From positions 1-50,727 of the forward strand of contig JAJYLP010000014.1 in NCBI GenBank assembly GCA_021787615.1: a stretch of DNA of 50,727 nucleotides. The letters are read 5' to 3'. This document shows, one piece after another, positions 7,484-14,807 of the stretch. The position numbers and the translations under genes are program-made. The stretch is from Pseudomonadota bacterium (GTDB lineage Bacteria; Pseudomonadota; Gammaproteobacteria; Steroidobacterales; Steroidobacteraceae). The notes beneath the pieces are model-generated. The model searched no databases. It was not told where the DNA came from and worked only from the letters and a program-made list of their open reading frames with translations. Each line of letters opens with the position of its first letter. The stretch's first letter is position 1.

Positions 7484-8623
7484 TCAGTCGGATGCGACCT
7501 CGAAGTCCGCATCGACTTCGGCAGCCCAGGCAAGCAGCCCACCCTCCAGGTGTCCCGGTGCGGCAATCCCGCCACGCAGCGCGATCGCGCACGCGAGGAG
7601 GCTTCGGCGTCCGGAGCGACAGAGAAAGACAGGATCGCCATGGCCCGCGAACTCTGCGAGGCGGCTCTCCAGTTCTCGCAGCGGAATGTTGCGCGCACCC
7701 TGAAGATGCTCGGCGGCGAATTCCCGCGGCTCGCGCACATCAATCAGGACTAACGGCGGTCCGGCCGATTCGGCCGATGCCAGCAGGTCACGCAAGCCGA
7801 TCGCCGAAAGACGGCGCGCGGTGAGCGTGGCGGAGTCACACACCGGGCCGATGTCCCTGGGCGCTGTGATCTCAGGATGCACGCCGCACACCAGGCAGTC
7901 ATCGCGCCGGCTGACCGGCAGCTCCGTGAAGCGGAGCTCGAGGGCATCGTAGCTCAGGAGCCGGCCGACCAGCGGTGCGCCGATGCCTGCGGCGATCTTG
8001 ATGGCCTCATTGGCTTGCAACGTACCCAAGACGCCGGGCAGCACTCCGAGTACGCCGGCTTCGGCGCAGCTGGCCGCCGCGCCCTCCTCGACCTGCGGAA
8101 ACAGACAGCGGTAACAGGGGCCCAGACCCGGAATGTACGTCATGGCCTGGCCCTCGAAGTGGTGGATCGCCGCCGTGACGAGCGGCCTGCCGAGCAGCAC
8201 GCAGGCGTCATTGACCAGATAGCGTGTGCTCAGCCTGTCGCTGCCGTCGAGCACGATGTCGTAATCTTCGATGACTTCACAGACGTTGTCCGCGCGCAGC
8301 GTCAACGCATGGGCCAGCACTTCGATTTCCGGATTCAGGGCGAGCAGCCGCTCGCGCGCCGCCTCCACCTTCAGCTGCCCGAGCTCCTCGGTGCCGAACA
8401 GCACCTGGCGCTGCAGGTTCGAGAGCTCCACCCGGTCGAAATCAACGAGTCCCAGCGTGCCGATACCGGCAGCGGCCAGATACAGGGCGGCCGGACAGCC
8501 GAGTCCGCCCGTTCCCACCACGAGCACGCGGGTGTTCTTCAGCCGCTGCTGGCCCGCCGGGCCGATCTCAGGCAGGCTCAGATGCCGGCGATATCGCGCT
8601 CGCTCGTTCGCAGAGAGCGCCAC
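7484..8623 (-). CDS. moeB: MoeB/ThiF-type adenylyltransferase with C-terminal rhodanese domain
   Basis: The 379-residue protein fuses an E1-like adenylyltransferase to a rhodanese domain. The nucleotide loop GTGGLG is at residues 37-42, 'NLQRQVLFGTEELGQ-K' follows, and 'DGSDRLSTRYLVND' carries the catalytic Asp. CYRC and CLVC form the zinc site, and 'ASCAEAGVLGVLPG' is the conserved cysteine loop. The rhodanese domain (about 275-379) has active loop CRSGRRS with Cys near 335. Such MoeZ-type enzymes activate the C-terminal GG of a MoaD/ThiS carrier with ATP and load sulfur on it. The carrier gene lies 3 bp upstream, so the pair probably works together. Whether the product is molybdopterin, thiamine or another thio-compound cannot be told. 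Confidence 0.9.
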   Translation of the reverse strand: MALSANERARYRRHLSLPEIGPAGQQRLKNTRVLVVGTGGLGCPAALYLAAAGIGTLGLVDFDRVELSNLQRQVLFGTEELGQLKVEAARERLLALNPEIEVLAHALTLRADNVCEVIEDYDIVLDGSDRLSTRYLVNDACVLLGRPLVTAAIHHFEGQAMTYIPGLGPCYRCLFPQVEEGAAASCAEAGVLGVLPGVLGTLQANEAIKIAAGIGAPLVGRLLSYDALELRFTELPVSRRDDCLVCGVHPEITAPRDIGPVCDSATLTARRLSAIGLRDLLASAESAGPPLVLIDVREPREFAAEHLQGARNIPLRELESRLAEFAGHGDPVFLCRSGRRSLLACAIALRGGIAAPGHLEGGLLAWAAEVDADFEVASD

Positions 8624-8626
8624 GAC

Positions 8627-8893
8627 TCACCCTCCGGTCAGCGCACAGATCACGTGCACCGCATCCCCGGCGCCGACCGGTGCGCAGAGCTCTTGCGCTT
8701 CGCGGGCGTTGACGTAGAAGCGGATGTGCGGGCGGATGTGGCTCTGCTCATCGACGACGCGGAAGCGGATGCCCGTGAAGCGACCTTCCAGGCTCGCGAG
8801 CACTTCCTCCAGGGTAGCCCCGTCCGCTGGGACTCTGTGCGCGCCGGCGGTGTAGGAGCGCAGCGGACTGGGGATGTGGACCGTGCAGCTCAT
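8627..8893 (-). CDS. MoaD/ThiS-like ubiquitin-fold sulfur carrier
   Basis: This 88-residue protein has the beta-grasp pattern of MoaD/ThiS. It begins 'CTVHIPSPLRSYTAGAH', has 'GATLEEVLASLEGRFTGI' in the middle and ends 'DAVHVICALTGG', with the C-terminal Gly-Gly that is adenylated and thiocarboxylated. It lies between the BNR-repeat gene (24 bp upstream) and the moeB-rhodanese gene (3 bp downstream), so the three are almost certainly one transcript. The residue pattern 'IRFYVNAREAQEL' fits the MoaD-like family found beside BNR proteins. The biosynthetic pathway served is not evident. Confidence 0.88.
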   Translation of the reverse strand: MSCTVHIPSPLRSYTAGAHRVPADGATLEEVLASLEGRFTGIRFRVVDEQSHIRPHIRFYVNAREAQELCAPVGAGDAVHVICALTGG

Positions 8894-8917
8894 CGGGCAA
8901 AAATATCGTTGCCGCGC

Positions 8918-10030
8918 TCAAATTGCGTGCGTGACCGAGTAGATCTCCGGCAGATGACGCGCGATGCATCGCCAGTTCTCCCCGCCGTTGACACTGGCCC
9001 ACACCTCACCGCCGGTCGTGCCGAAGTACAGGCCCAAATGCGGCAGACGATCGTCCGTGCACATCGCCTGGCGCAGCACGGTGAGCCAGGCCTGCGATTT
9101 GGGCAATCCGTCGTCGCACCGCCGCCACCGCTTGCCCCCGTCGCGCGTGCGGTACACCGCCGGCTTGCCGCCGATCGAGGTCCGCGGCCACACCGTCTGC
9201 CCGTCCATCGGAATCACCCAGGCCGTGTCGGGATCGGTCGGATGGAGCACGATCGGAAAGCCGACGTCGCCGACGTTCTTCGGCATCGCCTGTCCAATGC
9301 GCTCCCAGCGTCGCGCGGGCCGATCGAGGCGATAGATGCCGCAGTGGTTCTGCTGGTAGAGCCGGTCGGGCGCGAGCGGATGCATGGCCACACAGTGCGG
9401 ATCATGTCCGTATTGCGCGTTGGGATCCGGCAGAAAGTCGGCCGCGCAGCCTTCGTTGAGCGGCGTCCAACCGGCACCCCCGTCGGTTGACTCGAACACA
9501 CCTCCGGCGGAGATCGCCAGATACAGGTGCTTCGGGTCCCGCGAGTCGATGTGCACGGAGTGCAGCAGCTCCCCGTCCGGCGTGCCGAATCCCACCCATT
9601 TCGAGCGCATCGGATGATCGTTGAAGCCGGCCACCGGCTGCCACCGTTCACCGCCGTCCTCGGAGCGGAACAGTCCTGCCGGCGAGCTGCCAGCATACCA
9701 ACTTCCCCGCTCGCTGGCGTGACCGGGCGTCAGCCAGAAAACTTTCTGCACCGCGCGTGCGGCTTCGCCGTCCGCCGCCTTGCGGAATGCCGGAGGCTGG
9801 CCAGCCTCTTGCCAGGTCCGCCCCCGGTCAGACGAGCGGTACACGGTCGGCCCCAGATGCCCGGTTTTGGCCGCCATCATCAGCACGCGCGGTTCCCGCG
9901 GGTCCTGCACGATGTGATGGATGATATGCCCCAGAAACTGGGGACCCGACAGCTTCCAACTTCGCCTGCGTTCGTCAGGGCGCAGCGTGAACGCGCCTTT
10001 GCGAGTTCCGATCCACAGCATCGCGGTCAT
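8918..10030 (-). CDS. BNR/YVTN-type beta-propeller protein (glycosyl hydrolase-like)
   Basis: The 370-residue product has repeated Asp-box (BNR) motifs of the S-x-D-x-G-x-x-W type: 'YRSSDRGRTWQ', 'FRSEDGGERWQ', 'FESTDGGAGWT', 'YRTRDGGKRWR' and 'WASVNGGENWR'. They mark a sialidase-like propeller. No signal peptide is evident ('MTAMLWIGTRKGAFTLRPD'), so it is probably cytoplasmic. Such proteins often stand next to MoaD/ThiS and ThiF/MoeB genes, as here, but no activity has been assigned to my knowledge. The start is uncertain between ATG 10030, ATG 10021 and an upstream ATG at 10042; none has a strong ribosome site. It heads the three-gene operon. Confidence 0.75.
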   Translation of the reverse strand: MTAMLWIGTRKGAFTLRPDERRRSWKLSGPQFLGHIIHHIVQDPREPRVLMMAAKTGHLGPTVYRSSDRGRTWQEAGQPPAFRKAADGEAARAVQKVFWLTPGHASERGSWYAGSSPAGLFRSEDGGERWQPVAGFNDHPMRSKWVGFGTPDGELLHSVHIDSRDPKHLYLAISAGGVFESTDGGAGWTPLNEGCAADFLPDPNAQYGHDPHCVAMHPLAPDRLYQQNHCGIYRLDRPARRWERIGQAMPKNVGDVGFPIVLHPTDPDTAWVIPMDGQTVWPRTSIGGKPAVYRTRDGGKRWRRCDDGLPKSQAWLTVLRQAMCTDDRLPHLGLYFGTTGGEVWASVNGGENWRCIARHLPEIYSVTHAI

Positions 10031-10590
10031 GGCGCACAGCATTCCAGCGCCGGTGCACGCGGTCAACTCGTCCCTGAGCGAGGGCCAGCCTGCCGGTGGT
10101 GAGCGCGCTTGCCGGGCACGTGCCCGAACCCGACGCAGACCCGCGATCCGTTCGGCGCGATGCCACGGCCGGCAACCGGCGCCAGATGCGGCAACAGTAG
10201 AAGAATCGCCGTTAAGTAGCTGATTAATATCTGAATAGTCTTCGAGGCGTCTTCACGGAAAGCCCTCAGGCGACGGACGCTCTCCTGCGCCGTCCTGCAT
10301 TGGCGAGCCACCGGTGGCCGCCACCGCCGATTCAAGCGCGGCGCCTGAGCGCCCGCCCCCCCGGGGTCGCCTTGCGCATCGCCGGATGAACGAGGCACGT
10401 GTTGATGCACTCATTTGCGCGGCGTGGACCCGCGGTGCCGATCCCTCGACGCTCTTGGACTCTTCGATGCGCTGCGCATCTGCGGTGCGTTTCGCCCGCG
10501 AGGCATTCGTCTCTGCTCTTGATGCGCATCAAGGCGCGCTTGTGCGCGCCGGCCGTAGCGTCTGCTCAGGGCCGGAGCCGAGCATTGACC
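10031..10590. other. Intergenic between divergent units, with one Dnr/Fnr box
   Basis: This 560 bp separates the minus-strand BNR operon from the plus-strand Rieske gene. It contains the palindrome at 10519-10532 listed separately. An open frame runs upstream from the Rieske ATG to 10399, but its arginine- and serine-rich translation has no family character. No other feature was recognised. Confidence 0.4.
10519..10532 (+). promoter_or_regulatory. Dnr/Fnr-type operator upstream of the Rieske-DUF2249 unit
   Basis: TTGAT-GCGC-ATCAA is a perfect palindrome matching the Fnr/Anr/Dnr consensus, with flanks that extend it to TCTTGAT-N4-ATCAAGG. If it acts as a class II activator site centred at -41.5, transcription starts near 10567, about 24 nt before ATG 10591. 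It is the strongest of four similar sites in 10.5-19.5 kb, within which a Crp/Fnr regulator is encoded. Confidence 0.75.
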
Positions 10591-10908
10591 ATGACGCAGC
10601 GGATCGAAGCGGCGCGAGTCGGCGACAGCGCCGATCGCACCTGCAAGGTGATTCCCCTCAACGGATCCAATGTCGCCGTCTTCAACCTGGACGGCGAGTA
10701 TTTTGCTCCGGAGGACTTATGCACCCATATGGGCGGCGACCTCTCCAGCGGCCGGGTAGAGGGCGACCGGGCGGTGTGTCCGTGGCACCTTGCCGAGTTC
10801 TCCATCCGAACCGGCGCCGTGGTTAAAGCGCCTGCGTACGAAGCCGTCCACACCTTCCCCGTTCGCGTACGCGACGGGGTCATTGAGGTCCGCGATGACC
10901 GCGAATGA
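10591..10908 (+). CDS. Rieske [2Fe-2S] ferredoxin
   Basis: The 105-residue protein is a small soluble Rieske ferredoxin. The cluster ligands are visible as Cys44-x-His46 in 'LCTHMGGDLSSG' and Cys63-x2-His66 in 'CPWHLAEFSIRTG'. It has no signal peptide or membrane anchor, so it is probably a cytoplasmic electron carrier. ATG 10591 was preferred because the family domain starts there and a GGAGCC lies upstream; the longer open frame has no family character. Its stop overlaps the next gene's ATG region by 14 bp, indicating translational coupling. A perfect Dnr/Fnr site lies 59 bp upstream, which ties it to the NO-responsive set. Confidence 0.88.
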   Translation: MTQRIEAARVGDSADRTCKVIPLNGSNVAVFNLDGEYFAPEDLCTHMGGDLSSGRVEGDRAVCPWHLAEFSIRTGAVVKAPAYEAVHTFPVRVRDGVIEVRDDRE

Positions 10909-11371
10909 CCGGGACGAGACGCTTTCGGCGCTCGACAGGCTGCTCGTACGCGCGCTCGTGAAACTGGCCGAGGCAGGAGAGCAACAGCGCCACATCGCCT
11001 GCACGCTCGCCGCTCGCGCATGTTCCGTTCTGCGCGATGCCGAGCCGCGCGAAGCGGAACGCTTCAACGGCCTATTGCACAGACTGACCCGTGTTCAATA
11101 CAACCCACCTGAGGAGGAGTCCCCCATGTCACAAGCCAGAATTCTCGACGTTCGCCCGCTCATTCCCATGGAACGTCACCGCCAGATCTTCGAGACCTAT
11201 CGCGCGCTCAAGCCCGGTGAGAGCTTCGTGCTGGTCAATGACCACGACCCCAGGCCGCTTTACTATCAGTTCGACGCTGAGCACACGGGCGAGTTCTCCT
11301 GGAACTATCTGCAGCAGGGTCCGGCCACCTGGCAGGTCGAAATCGGCCGCCTCGCGGCGGCTCACTCCTGA
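10895..11371 (+). CDS. Helical N-terminal segment joined in frame to a DUF2249 domain
   Basis: The frame from ATG 10895 encodes 158 residues. Residues 1-77 are helical ('LSALDRLLVRALVKLAEAG', then 'ACTLAARACSVLRDAEP' and 'ERFNGLLHRLTR'). Residues 78-158 are a DUF2249 domain ('LDVRPLIPMERHRQIFETYR', 'GESFVLVNDHDPRPLYYQF', 'FSWNYLQQGPATWQVEIGR'). No stop separates them, but ATG 11126 at the domain boundary has an excellent GAGGAGGAG 7 nt upstream. Either a fusion is made, or DUF2249 is made alone, or both. DUF2249 proteins are small and often occur beside hemerythrin and denitrification genes; their biochemical role is unknown. It overlaps the Rieske gene by 14 bp and converges on the DUF59 gene with a 10 bp 3' overlap. 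Confidence 0.75.
   Translation: MTANDRDETLSALDRLLVRALVKLAEAGEQQRHIACTLAARACSVLRDAEPREAERFNGLLHRLTRVQYNPPEEESPMSQARILDVRPLIPMERHRQIFETYRALKPGESFVLVNDHDPRPLYYQFDAEHTGEFSWNYLQQGPATWQVEIGRLAAAHS
11117..11125 (+). promoter_or_regulatory. Internal ribosome-binding site deciding a second start
   Basis: A GAGGAGGAG at 11112-11120 lies about 6 nt before ATG 11126, inside the open frame that starts at 10895. It is among the best Shine-Dalgarno matches in the window and falls exactly at the junction between the helical segment and the DUF2249 domain. This suggests the 81-residue DUF2249 protein is also made on its own. Confidence 0.6.
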
Positions 11372-11679
11372 ATACCAAAGTGCGCCTTGGCGATGGACGT
11401 CATCCGTTGCGGTGACCAGGCGGGCTCCCAGACGAGGTTGATGTCCACATCGCTGATCCCCGGAAGGCTTCTGGCGCGCGCGTAGACGCCGGAAAGGATG
11501 TAGTCCTGAGCCGGACACCCCGGCGTCGTCATGGTCATCGTGATCTTGACGGCGCCGGCGTCCACAGCCAGCTCATAGACCAGACCGAGATCGACGATGT
11601 TGTAGCCGAGCTCGGGATCGATCACCTCGTGCAGGGCGGCGAGCACGTCCTGGCGATCCGGTGTCATTGCCGTAGCCAT
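11362..11679 (-). CDS. MIP18/DUF59-family iron-sulfur assembly-like protein (PaaD/SufT-like)
   Basis: This protein of about 105 residues has the DUF59 signature: 'VLAALHEVIDPELGYNIVDLG', 'VKITMTMTTPGCPAQDYI' with the conserved reactive cysteine in TPGCP, and 'VDINLVWEPAWSPQRMTS'. Family members (SufT, PaaD, MIP18) help mature or deliver Fe-S clusters. Next to Rieske, ferredoxin and DUF2249 genes under Dnr-like control, it may service Fe-S proteins damaged by NO; that is inference. The start is ATG 11679, 5 nt beyond the stop of the upstream gene; a GTG at 11697 overlapping that gene is an alternative. Its 3' end overlaps the convergent DUF2249 frame by 10 bp. Confidence 0.85.
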   Translation of the reverse strand: MATAMTPDRQDVLAALHEVIDPELGYNIVDLGLVYELAVDAGAVKITMTMTTPGCPAQDYILSGVYARARSLPGISDVDINLVWEPAWSPQRMTSIAKAHFGIQE

Positions 11680-11684
11680 CGCGA

Positions 11685-12197
11685 TCAGCCCGCGCACCGG
11701 ATCAGCAGCCGAACGCCCTCACCCACCCTCTCGGTGCGGACCGCCGCGCCGCGAACCTGCAGCTCCGGGTAGAGAAAGACCGGTTCGCGCTCGTTGAGCG
11801 CCTCGAGCACCTGGCCCGGCGCAAGGTGCTCGAGCGCCTCGAGGATCCGCATCATCGGCTCGGGCGGCGAGAGGCCGCGGTTGTCGAGGAACGCGCTCGG
11901 CCTAGGCCATTCATCGGTGCTAGGCCGCGGTACGGCCGCGGCCGCCGCAGCGCCGGGCCCTGCGTCCGCCGCGTGAGGCGAGAACAGCACCTCCCAGTCC
12001 CCTTCGCCGTGTCGAACGGCGCTGTGATCGAAGCCCTTGCGTCCCAGCACGGCGTAGAGCGGCAGCGGCTCGAATGTGGCGAGCAGACGCAGCGGCTGGC
12101 CCGGCGCGAGGTCCCCCACGGCCTGCAGGATCTTCGGCAGAGGCTCCGCACCGCTGCGCAGCATTTCGCGCACATCAAGTGTGAATGGCTCGGTCAT
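11685..12197 (-). CDS. Tandem DUF2249 protein
   Basis: The 170-residue protein contains two DUF2249 units. The first is residues 1-75 ('FTLDVREMLRSGAEPLPKIL', 'GQPLRLLATFEPLPLYAVL', 'DWEVLF'). The second is about residues 100-170 ('LDNRGLSPPEPMMRILEALE', 'GQVLEALNEREPVFLYPEL', 'GVRLLIRC'). An Ala/Pro linker joins them. The domain is small and of unknown biochemical function, recurring beside hemerythrins, NnrS-like proteins and NO reductases. ATG 12197 has AAGAGG at 6 nt; an apparent longer frame upstream is only a shadow of the membrane-protein gene. It starts 2 nt after that gene's stop and ends 5 nt before the DUF59 gene, so the three form one operon. Confidence 0.82.
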   Translation of the reverse strand: MTEPFTLDVREMLRSGAEPLPKILQAVGDLAPGQPLRLLATFEPLPLYAVLGRKGFDHSAVRHGEGDWEVLFSPHAADAGPGAAAAAAVPRPSTDEWPRPSAFLDNRGLSPPEPMMRILEALEHLAPGQVLEALNEREPVFLYPELQVRGAAVRTERVGEGVRLLIRCAG

Positions 12198-12199
12198 GG

Positions 12200-13543
12200 T
12201 CAGCCTCTTGGGTTCGCGATGAAGGGAGGAATCGCGGTTTCGCTCTGATGTGCACGCGCGTAGTGGCCCCGCCAGGCACGCCAGTACTCGGTGACGAGCC
12301 CGACGGTCGCGAGCGCCACGAGCGCCATGCACGAACGAAACCCGAGCGCGCTGCCGGATAGGGCAAAGCCGCCGCCGAGCAGTATTGCGGCGAAATACAA
12401 CACAAACCATGGACCGCCGCGCCGTTCCCGGACCAGATCCTGCACACGCGGCACGGAGGCGCGCCCCAGCCTGCTCCCGTAGCGGCCGAGCCAGGTAAGA
12501 AATGGAATGATCTTGTAGAGTTGAGTCAGCCCGAGGCCGCCGAGCCATCCGAACACGATCAGGAAGACGCCCACCGGCGCGCCGGCCTCGGGACGCCCCG
12601 TGCCGAGGCTGCTGATCGCGAGCGCCGCGCCGAGTGCGAGCAAGCCGAAGGCGCCCACCGCAGCACGATTGTGCACCTCGATCACGCGACGCCGGCGCGT
12701 ACGGTAGATCCGGCGGATATCCCACAGGTAGATCGCCACGGCGATAGTGATCGCCCCATATCCTGTCGACTGCGCGATCCGCAGGAAGCCGGCCGCGACC
12801 CACACCTGCGCCACACCGGCCGCGACGGCCAGAGCGAAACCCAGAGTGCCAAGAATGTGAACGCAATCGCCCGGGATGCCCCGGTCCTCCGGGGCAAGCA
12901 TGAACATCGGCAGCAGCTTATAGCTGACGCCCATGGCTGTCAGCGTGAACCATCCGCCGAGGCCGGCGAGCGCGTGATCGCCGAATGCATTGAGCAGCGG
13001 AGCCAGGTACGGCGCAAGCGCCGGCACCGTGAACGCCAATGCGAACGACAGCCCGAGCATCACCGTCACGAACAGGAACACAAGTCCGGTGAGCACCATC
13101 CGCCCGGGCAACCTCAGGGGCCGTGCGCGTATCAGAGGGACGCCCAAGTTCCACGATGCGGCCAGCACTCCCAGAAGCACTGCGGTTGCGCCAGCCGGCA
13201 GCGCCATGGCCAGCACCGGCGAGACGGCGATGCCGAAGAAGCCGCAGATCATGCCGCCGAGCCCGGCCTCGATGCCGATCAGAGCCCAAAGCGCCATGCG
13301 CTGGCTCGCCAGAGGGCGCGAGGTGATGACCGGCACAAACTGAAACAGCGCCCCCAGCATCAGGAGCAGCAACCACCCGATGACCAACAAATGGACCGCG
13401 GCCAGCGTACCGGGTGCGGAAACCGCCCGCGCCGGCCAGGTCATGCCGACGAGGATAAGCCCCTGGGCCGCCAGAAAATTCGCGAGCGCGCAAGCGAACA
13501 GGAGCAAGGTCCAGCGCGAGACCCGGTTGCTGAGCGTGGCCAT
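12200..13543 (-). CDS. Twelve-helix NnrS-like / heme-copper-oxidase-like membrane protein
   Basis: The 447-residue protein has about twelve hydrophobic helices. Histidines sit in two of them, 'LAAVHLLVIGWLLLLMLGAL' and 'HALAGLGGWFTLTAMGVSY'. Two matching motifs, 'SYKLLPMFML' and 'LYKIIPFLTWLGRY', occupy equivalent places in the two halves, so an internal duplication is likely. The overall look is that of NnrS-like proteins and distant relatives of cytochrome oxidase subunit I. The full set of ligands of a haem-copper centre was not recognised, so oxidase or NO reductase activity is not claimed. ATG 13543 starts the first helix; an upstream TTG at 13591 overlaps a Dnr/Fnr box and is less likely. 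It is co-transcribed with the tandem DUF2249 and DUF59 genes, downstream of the regulator gene. Confidence 0.65.
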   Translation of the reverse strand: MATLSNRVSRWTLLLFACALANFLAAQGLILVGMTWPARAVSAPGTLAAVHLLVIGWLLLLMLGALFQFVPVITSRPLASQRMALWALIGIEAGLGGMICGFFGIAVSPVLAMALPAGATAVLLGVLAASWNLGVPLIRARPLRLPGRMVLTGLVFLFVTVMLGLSFALAFTVPALAPYLAPLLNAFGDHALAGLGGWFTLTAMGVSYKLLPMFMLAPEDRGIPGDCVHILGTLGFALAVAAGVAQVWVAAGFLRIAQSTGYGAITIAVAIYLWDIRRIYRTRRRRVIEVHNRAAVGAFGLLALGAALAISSLGTGRPEAGAPVGVFLIVFGWLGGLGLTQLYKIIPFLTWLGRYGSRLGRASVPRVQDLVRERRGGPWFVLYFAAILLGGGFALSGSALGFRSCMALVALATVGLVTEYWRAWRGHYARAHQSETAIPPFIANPRG

Positions 13544-13577
13544 TGACGAAGCGTCCACGCAGCCGTGCGCATCCGCC

Positions 13578-13591
13578 TTGACGCCGGTCAA
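13578..13591 (-). promoter_or_regulatory. Dnr/Fnr-type operator upstream of the NnrS-like-DUF2249-DUF59 operon
   Basis: TTGAC-GCCG-GTCAA is a perfect palindrome, extending to CCTTGAC-N4-GTCAAGG. It lies between the stop of the regulator gene (13595) and ATG 13543. A -41.5 class II arrangement would place the transcription start at the ATG itself, so the mRNA would be leaderless or nearly so. Alternatively the operon is read from the regulator promoter and the site acts otherwise. Confidence 0.7.
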
Positions 13592-13594
13592 GGG

Positions 13595-14281
13595 TCAGTG
13601 CATGTGGCGGCGCAGCCTGTCCACATCGCTCACCGTCACCTCGTCCCCGGCAACCTCGATCAGCCCCTCGTCGGTGAGACTGCGCAGTGTCCGCGAGAGC
13701 GTTTCCGGCGTGACTGCCACATGCGCCGCAATCACCACCTTGCGTGTCGGGAGGGTCACGGTGAATCGGCCCCGGGCATCGGACGGCACGAGCCCCAGCA
13801 AATAGTGCACGACCCGGTAGCGGCTGTTCTGCAGCGCCAGCGTCTCAATCTCGTCCCAGTGGGCCTGGATGCGCCGCGTCATCTGCGCCATCACCGCCTG
13901 GCAGGTGGCGAAGGACTCCTGGAGGATCCCGAGGAAGGTGCCGCGGTCGAATGCGACCAGTTCGGCCGCCTCCACCGCCTCTCCGGAGACCGGATACCGC
14001 GGCGCATCCATGAACAGGATGCTCTCGGCGAACGTCTGAGCGGGGCGGATGAGCCGCATGACCTTCTCATCACCTTCCGGTGAGAGGCGATAGAGCTTCA
14101 CGCAGCCGCTGCGCAGCAGGAAGAACTGCGCCGCGGCATCCCCGTGACTGAAGAGTGGCTCGCCTGCGGCCAGCCGCCTCGCTGTGGCCGTCGCGAGCAG
14201 CCGTGCCTGCTGCGCATCGGTGAGCGCGCAGAAGAGGTAGTGGTGGCGCAGCTCACGCGCCAGCGCGCTGTCGGTCTGCAT
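13595..14281 (-). CDS. Crp/Fnr-family regulator, Dnr/Nnr-like
   Basis: The 228-residue protein has a cyclic-nucleotide-like beta-barrel domain ('[20 protein letters not shown]', '[20 protein letters not shown]', 'FAESILF'). A long dimer helix and a C-terminal helix-turn-helix follow; recognition helix '[17 protein letters not shown]' has the E-x2-SR pattern that reads TTGA half-sites. There is no N-terminal cysteine cluster of the Fnr kind, so an oxygen-labile [4Fe-4S] is unlikely. Haem-based NO sensing, as in Dnr, fits the surrounding genes. ATG 14281 starts within 10 nt of a weak GGAA. Four matching palindromes in the neighbourhood make it the probable regulator of the island, including its own downstream operon. 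Confidence 0.85.
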   Translation of the reverse strand: MQTDSALARELRHHYLFCALTDAQQARLLATATARRLAAGEPLFSHGDAAAQFFLLRSGCVKLYRLSPEGDEKVMRLIRPAQTFAESILFMDAPRYPVSGEAVEAAELVAFDRGTFLGILQESFATCQAVMAQMTRRIQAHWDEIETLALQNSRYRVVHYLLGLVPSDARGRFTVTLPTRKVVIAAHVAVTPETLSRTLRSLTDEGLIEVAGDEVTVSDVDRLRRHMH

Positions 14282-14402
14282 GATGATTCCGGTGCACTCG
14301 GGTTGGAGTGAAGATTCGCGTCATCGGGGTGAATTGGCGCTAAAGCTATACCAGCACGAGACCGGGCGGCAACCGGCGCGCCGTGGGCCGTGGGCGCCGC
14401 CC

Positions 14403-14416
14403 TTGACGGCCATCAA
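14403..14416 (+). promoter_or_regulatory. Dnr/Fnr-type operator in the regulator-ferredoxin divergent region
   Basis: TTGAC-GGCC-ATCAA, extending to CCTTGAC-N4-ATCAAGG, lies 68 bp before the GTG of the ferredoxin gene. Class II activation would start transcription near 14451, about 33 nt before GTG 14484. It could also influence the divergent regulator gene, 122 bp away on the other side. Confidence 0.72.
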
Positions 14417-14483
14417 GGCGCACAGATTGCCCCGACCGCTACCGTTTACGCCTCGAGCCGCGGTACGCGGCAGGGAGGGCGCT

Positions 14484-14807
14484 GTGGCCCACGTCGTCAC
14501 TGAAAACTGCATCAAATGCAAGTACACCGATTGTGTCGAAGTGTGTCCCGTGGACTGCTTCCATGCCGGTGTCAATATGCTGGTGATCGACCCGGACGAA
14601 TGCATCGACTGCACCCTGTGCGTGCAGGAGTGCCCCGCCGAGGCGATTTTCCCCGAGGATGAGGTGCCGCCGGGCCAGAATCACTGCTTCGAGCTCAACA
14701 GGCAGCTTGCCCGCAAGTGGCCCGTGCTCGCGCTGAAGATTCCCGCGCCCGATGATGCCGAGCAGTGGGATGGCGTGCCCGACAAGCTGCCGCTGCTGCA
14801 GCGATGA
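14484..14807 (+). CDS. fdxA: Seven-iron ferredoxin ([3Fe-4S][4Fe-4S], FdxA type)
   Basis: The 107-residue protein has the FdxA signature: '[18 protein letters not shown]' with C-x2-C-x4-C-x3-CP, followed by '[17 protein letters not shown]' with C-x2-C-x2-C-x3-CP. A C-terminal extension is typical of the Azotobacter FdI group. It is a cytoplasmic low-potential electron carrier. The start is GTG 14484, with AGGGAGGG about 6 nt upstream; the longer frame from 14280 is a shadow across the promoter region. A Dnr/Fnr site lies upstream and the qNOR gene follows 210 bp downstream on the same strand, possibly on the same transcript. Confidence 0.88.
   Translation: MAHVVTENCIKCKYTDCVEVCPVDCFHAGVNMLVIDPDECIDCTLCVQECPAEAIFPEDEVPPGQNHCFELNRQLARKWPVLALKIPAPDDAEQWDGVPDKLPLLQR

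Noticed and set aside
10399-10590. N-terminal extension of the Rieske ferredoxin to 169 residues
   Set aside because: The extension overlaps the Dnr/Fnr box and its presumed promoter, has a chance-like Ser/Arg composition and is not needed for the fold.
12521-13546. A 341-codon plus-strand frame rich in Gln, Arg and His
   Set aside because: It is the antisense of a 12-helix membrane protein; Leu/Ile/Val codons read backwards give Gln, Asp and Arg. No independent signal.
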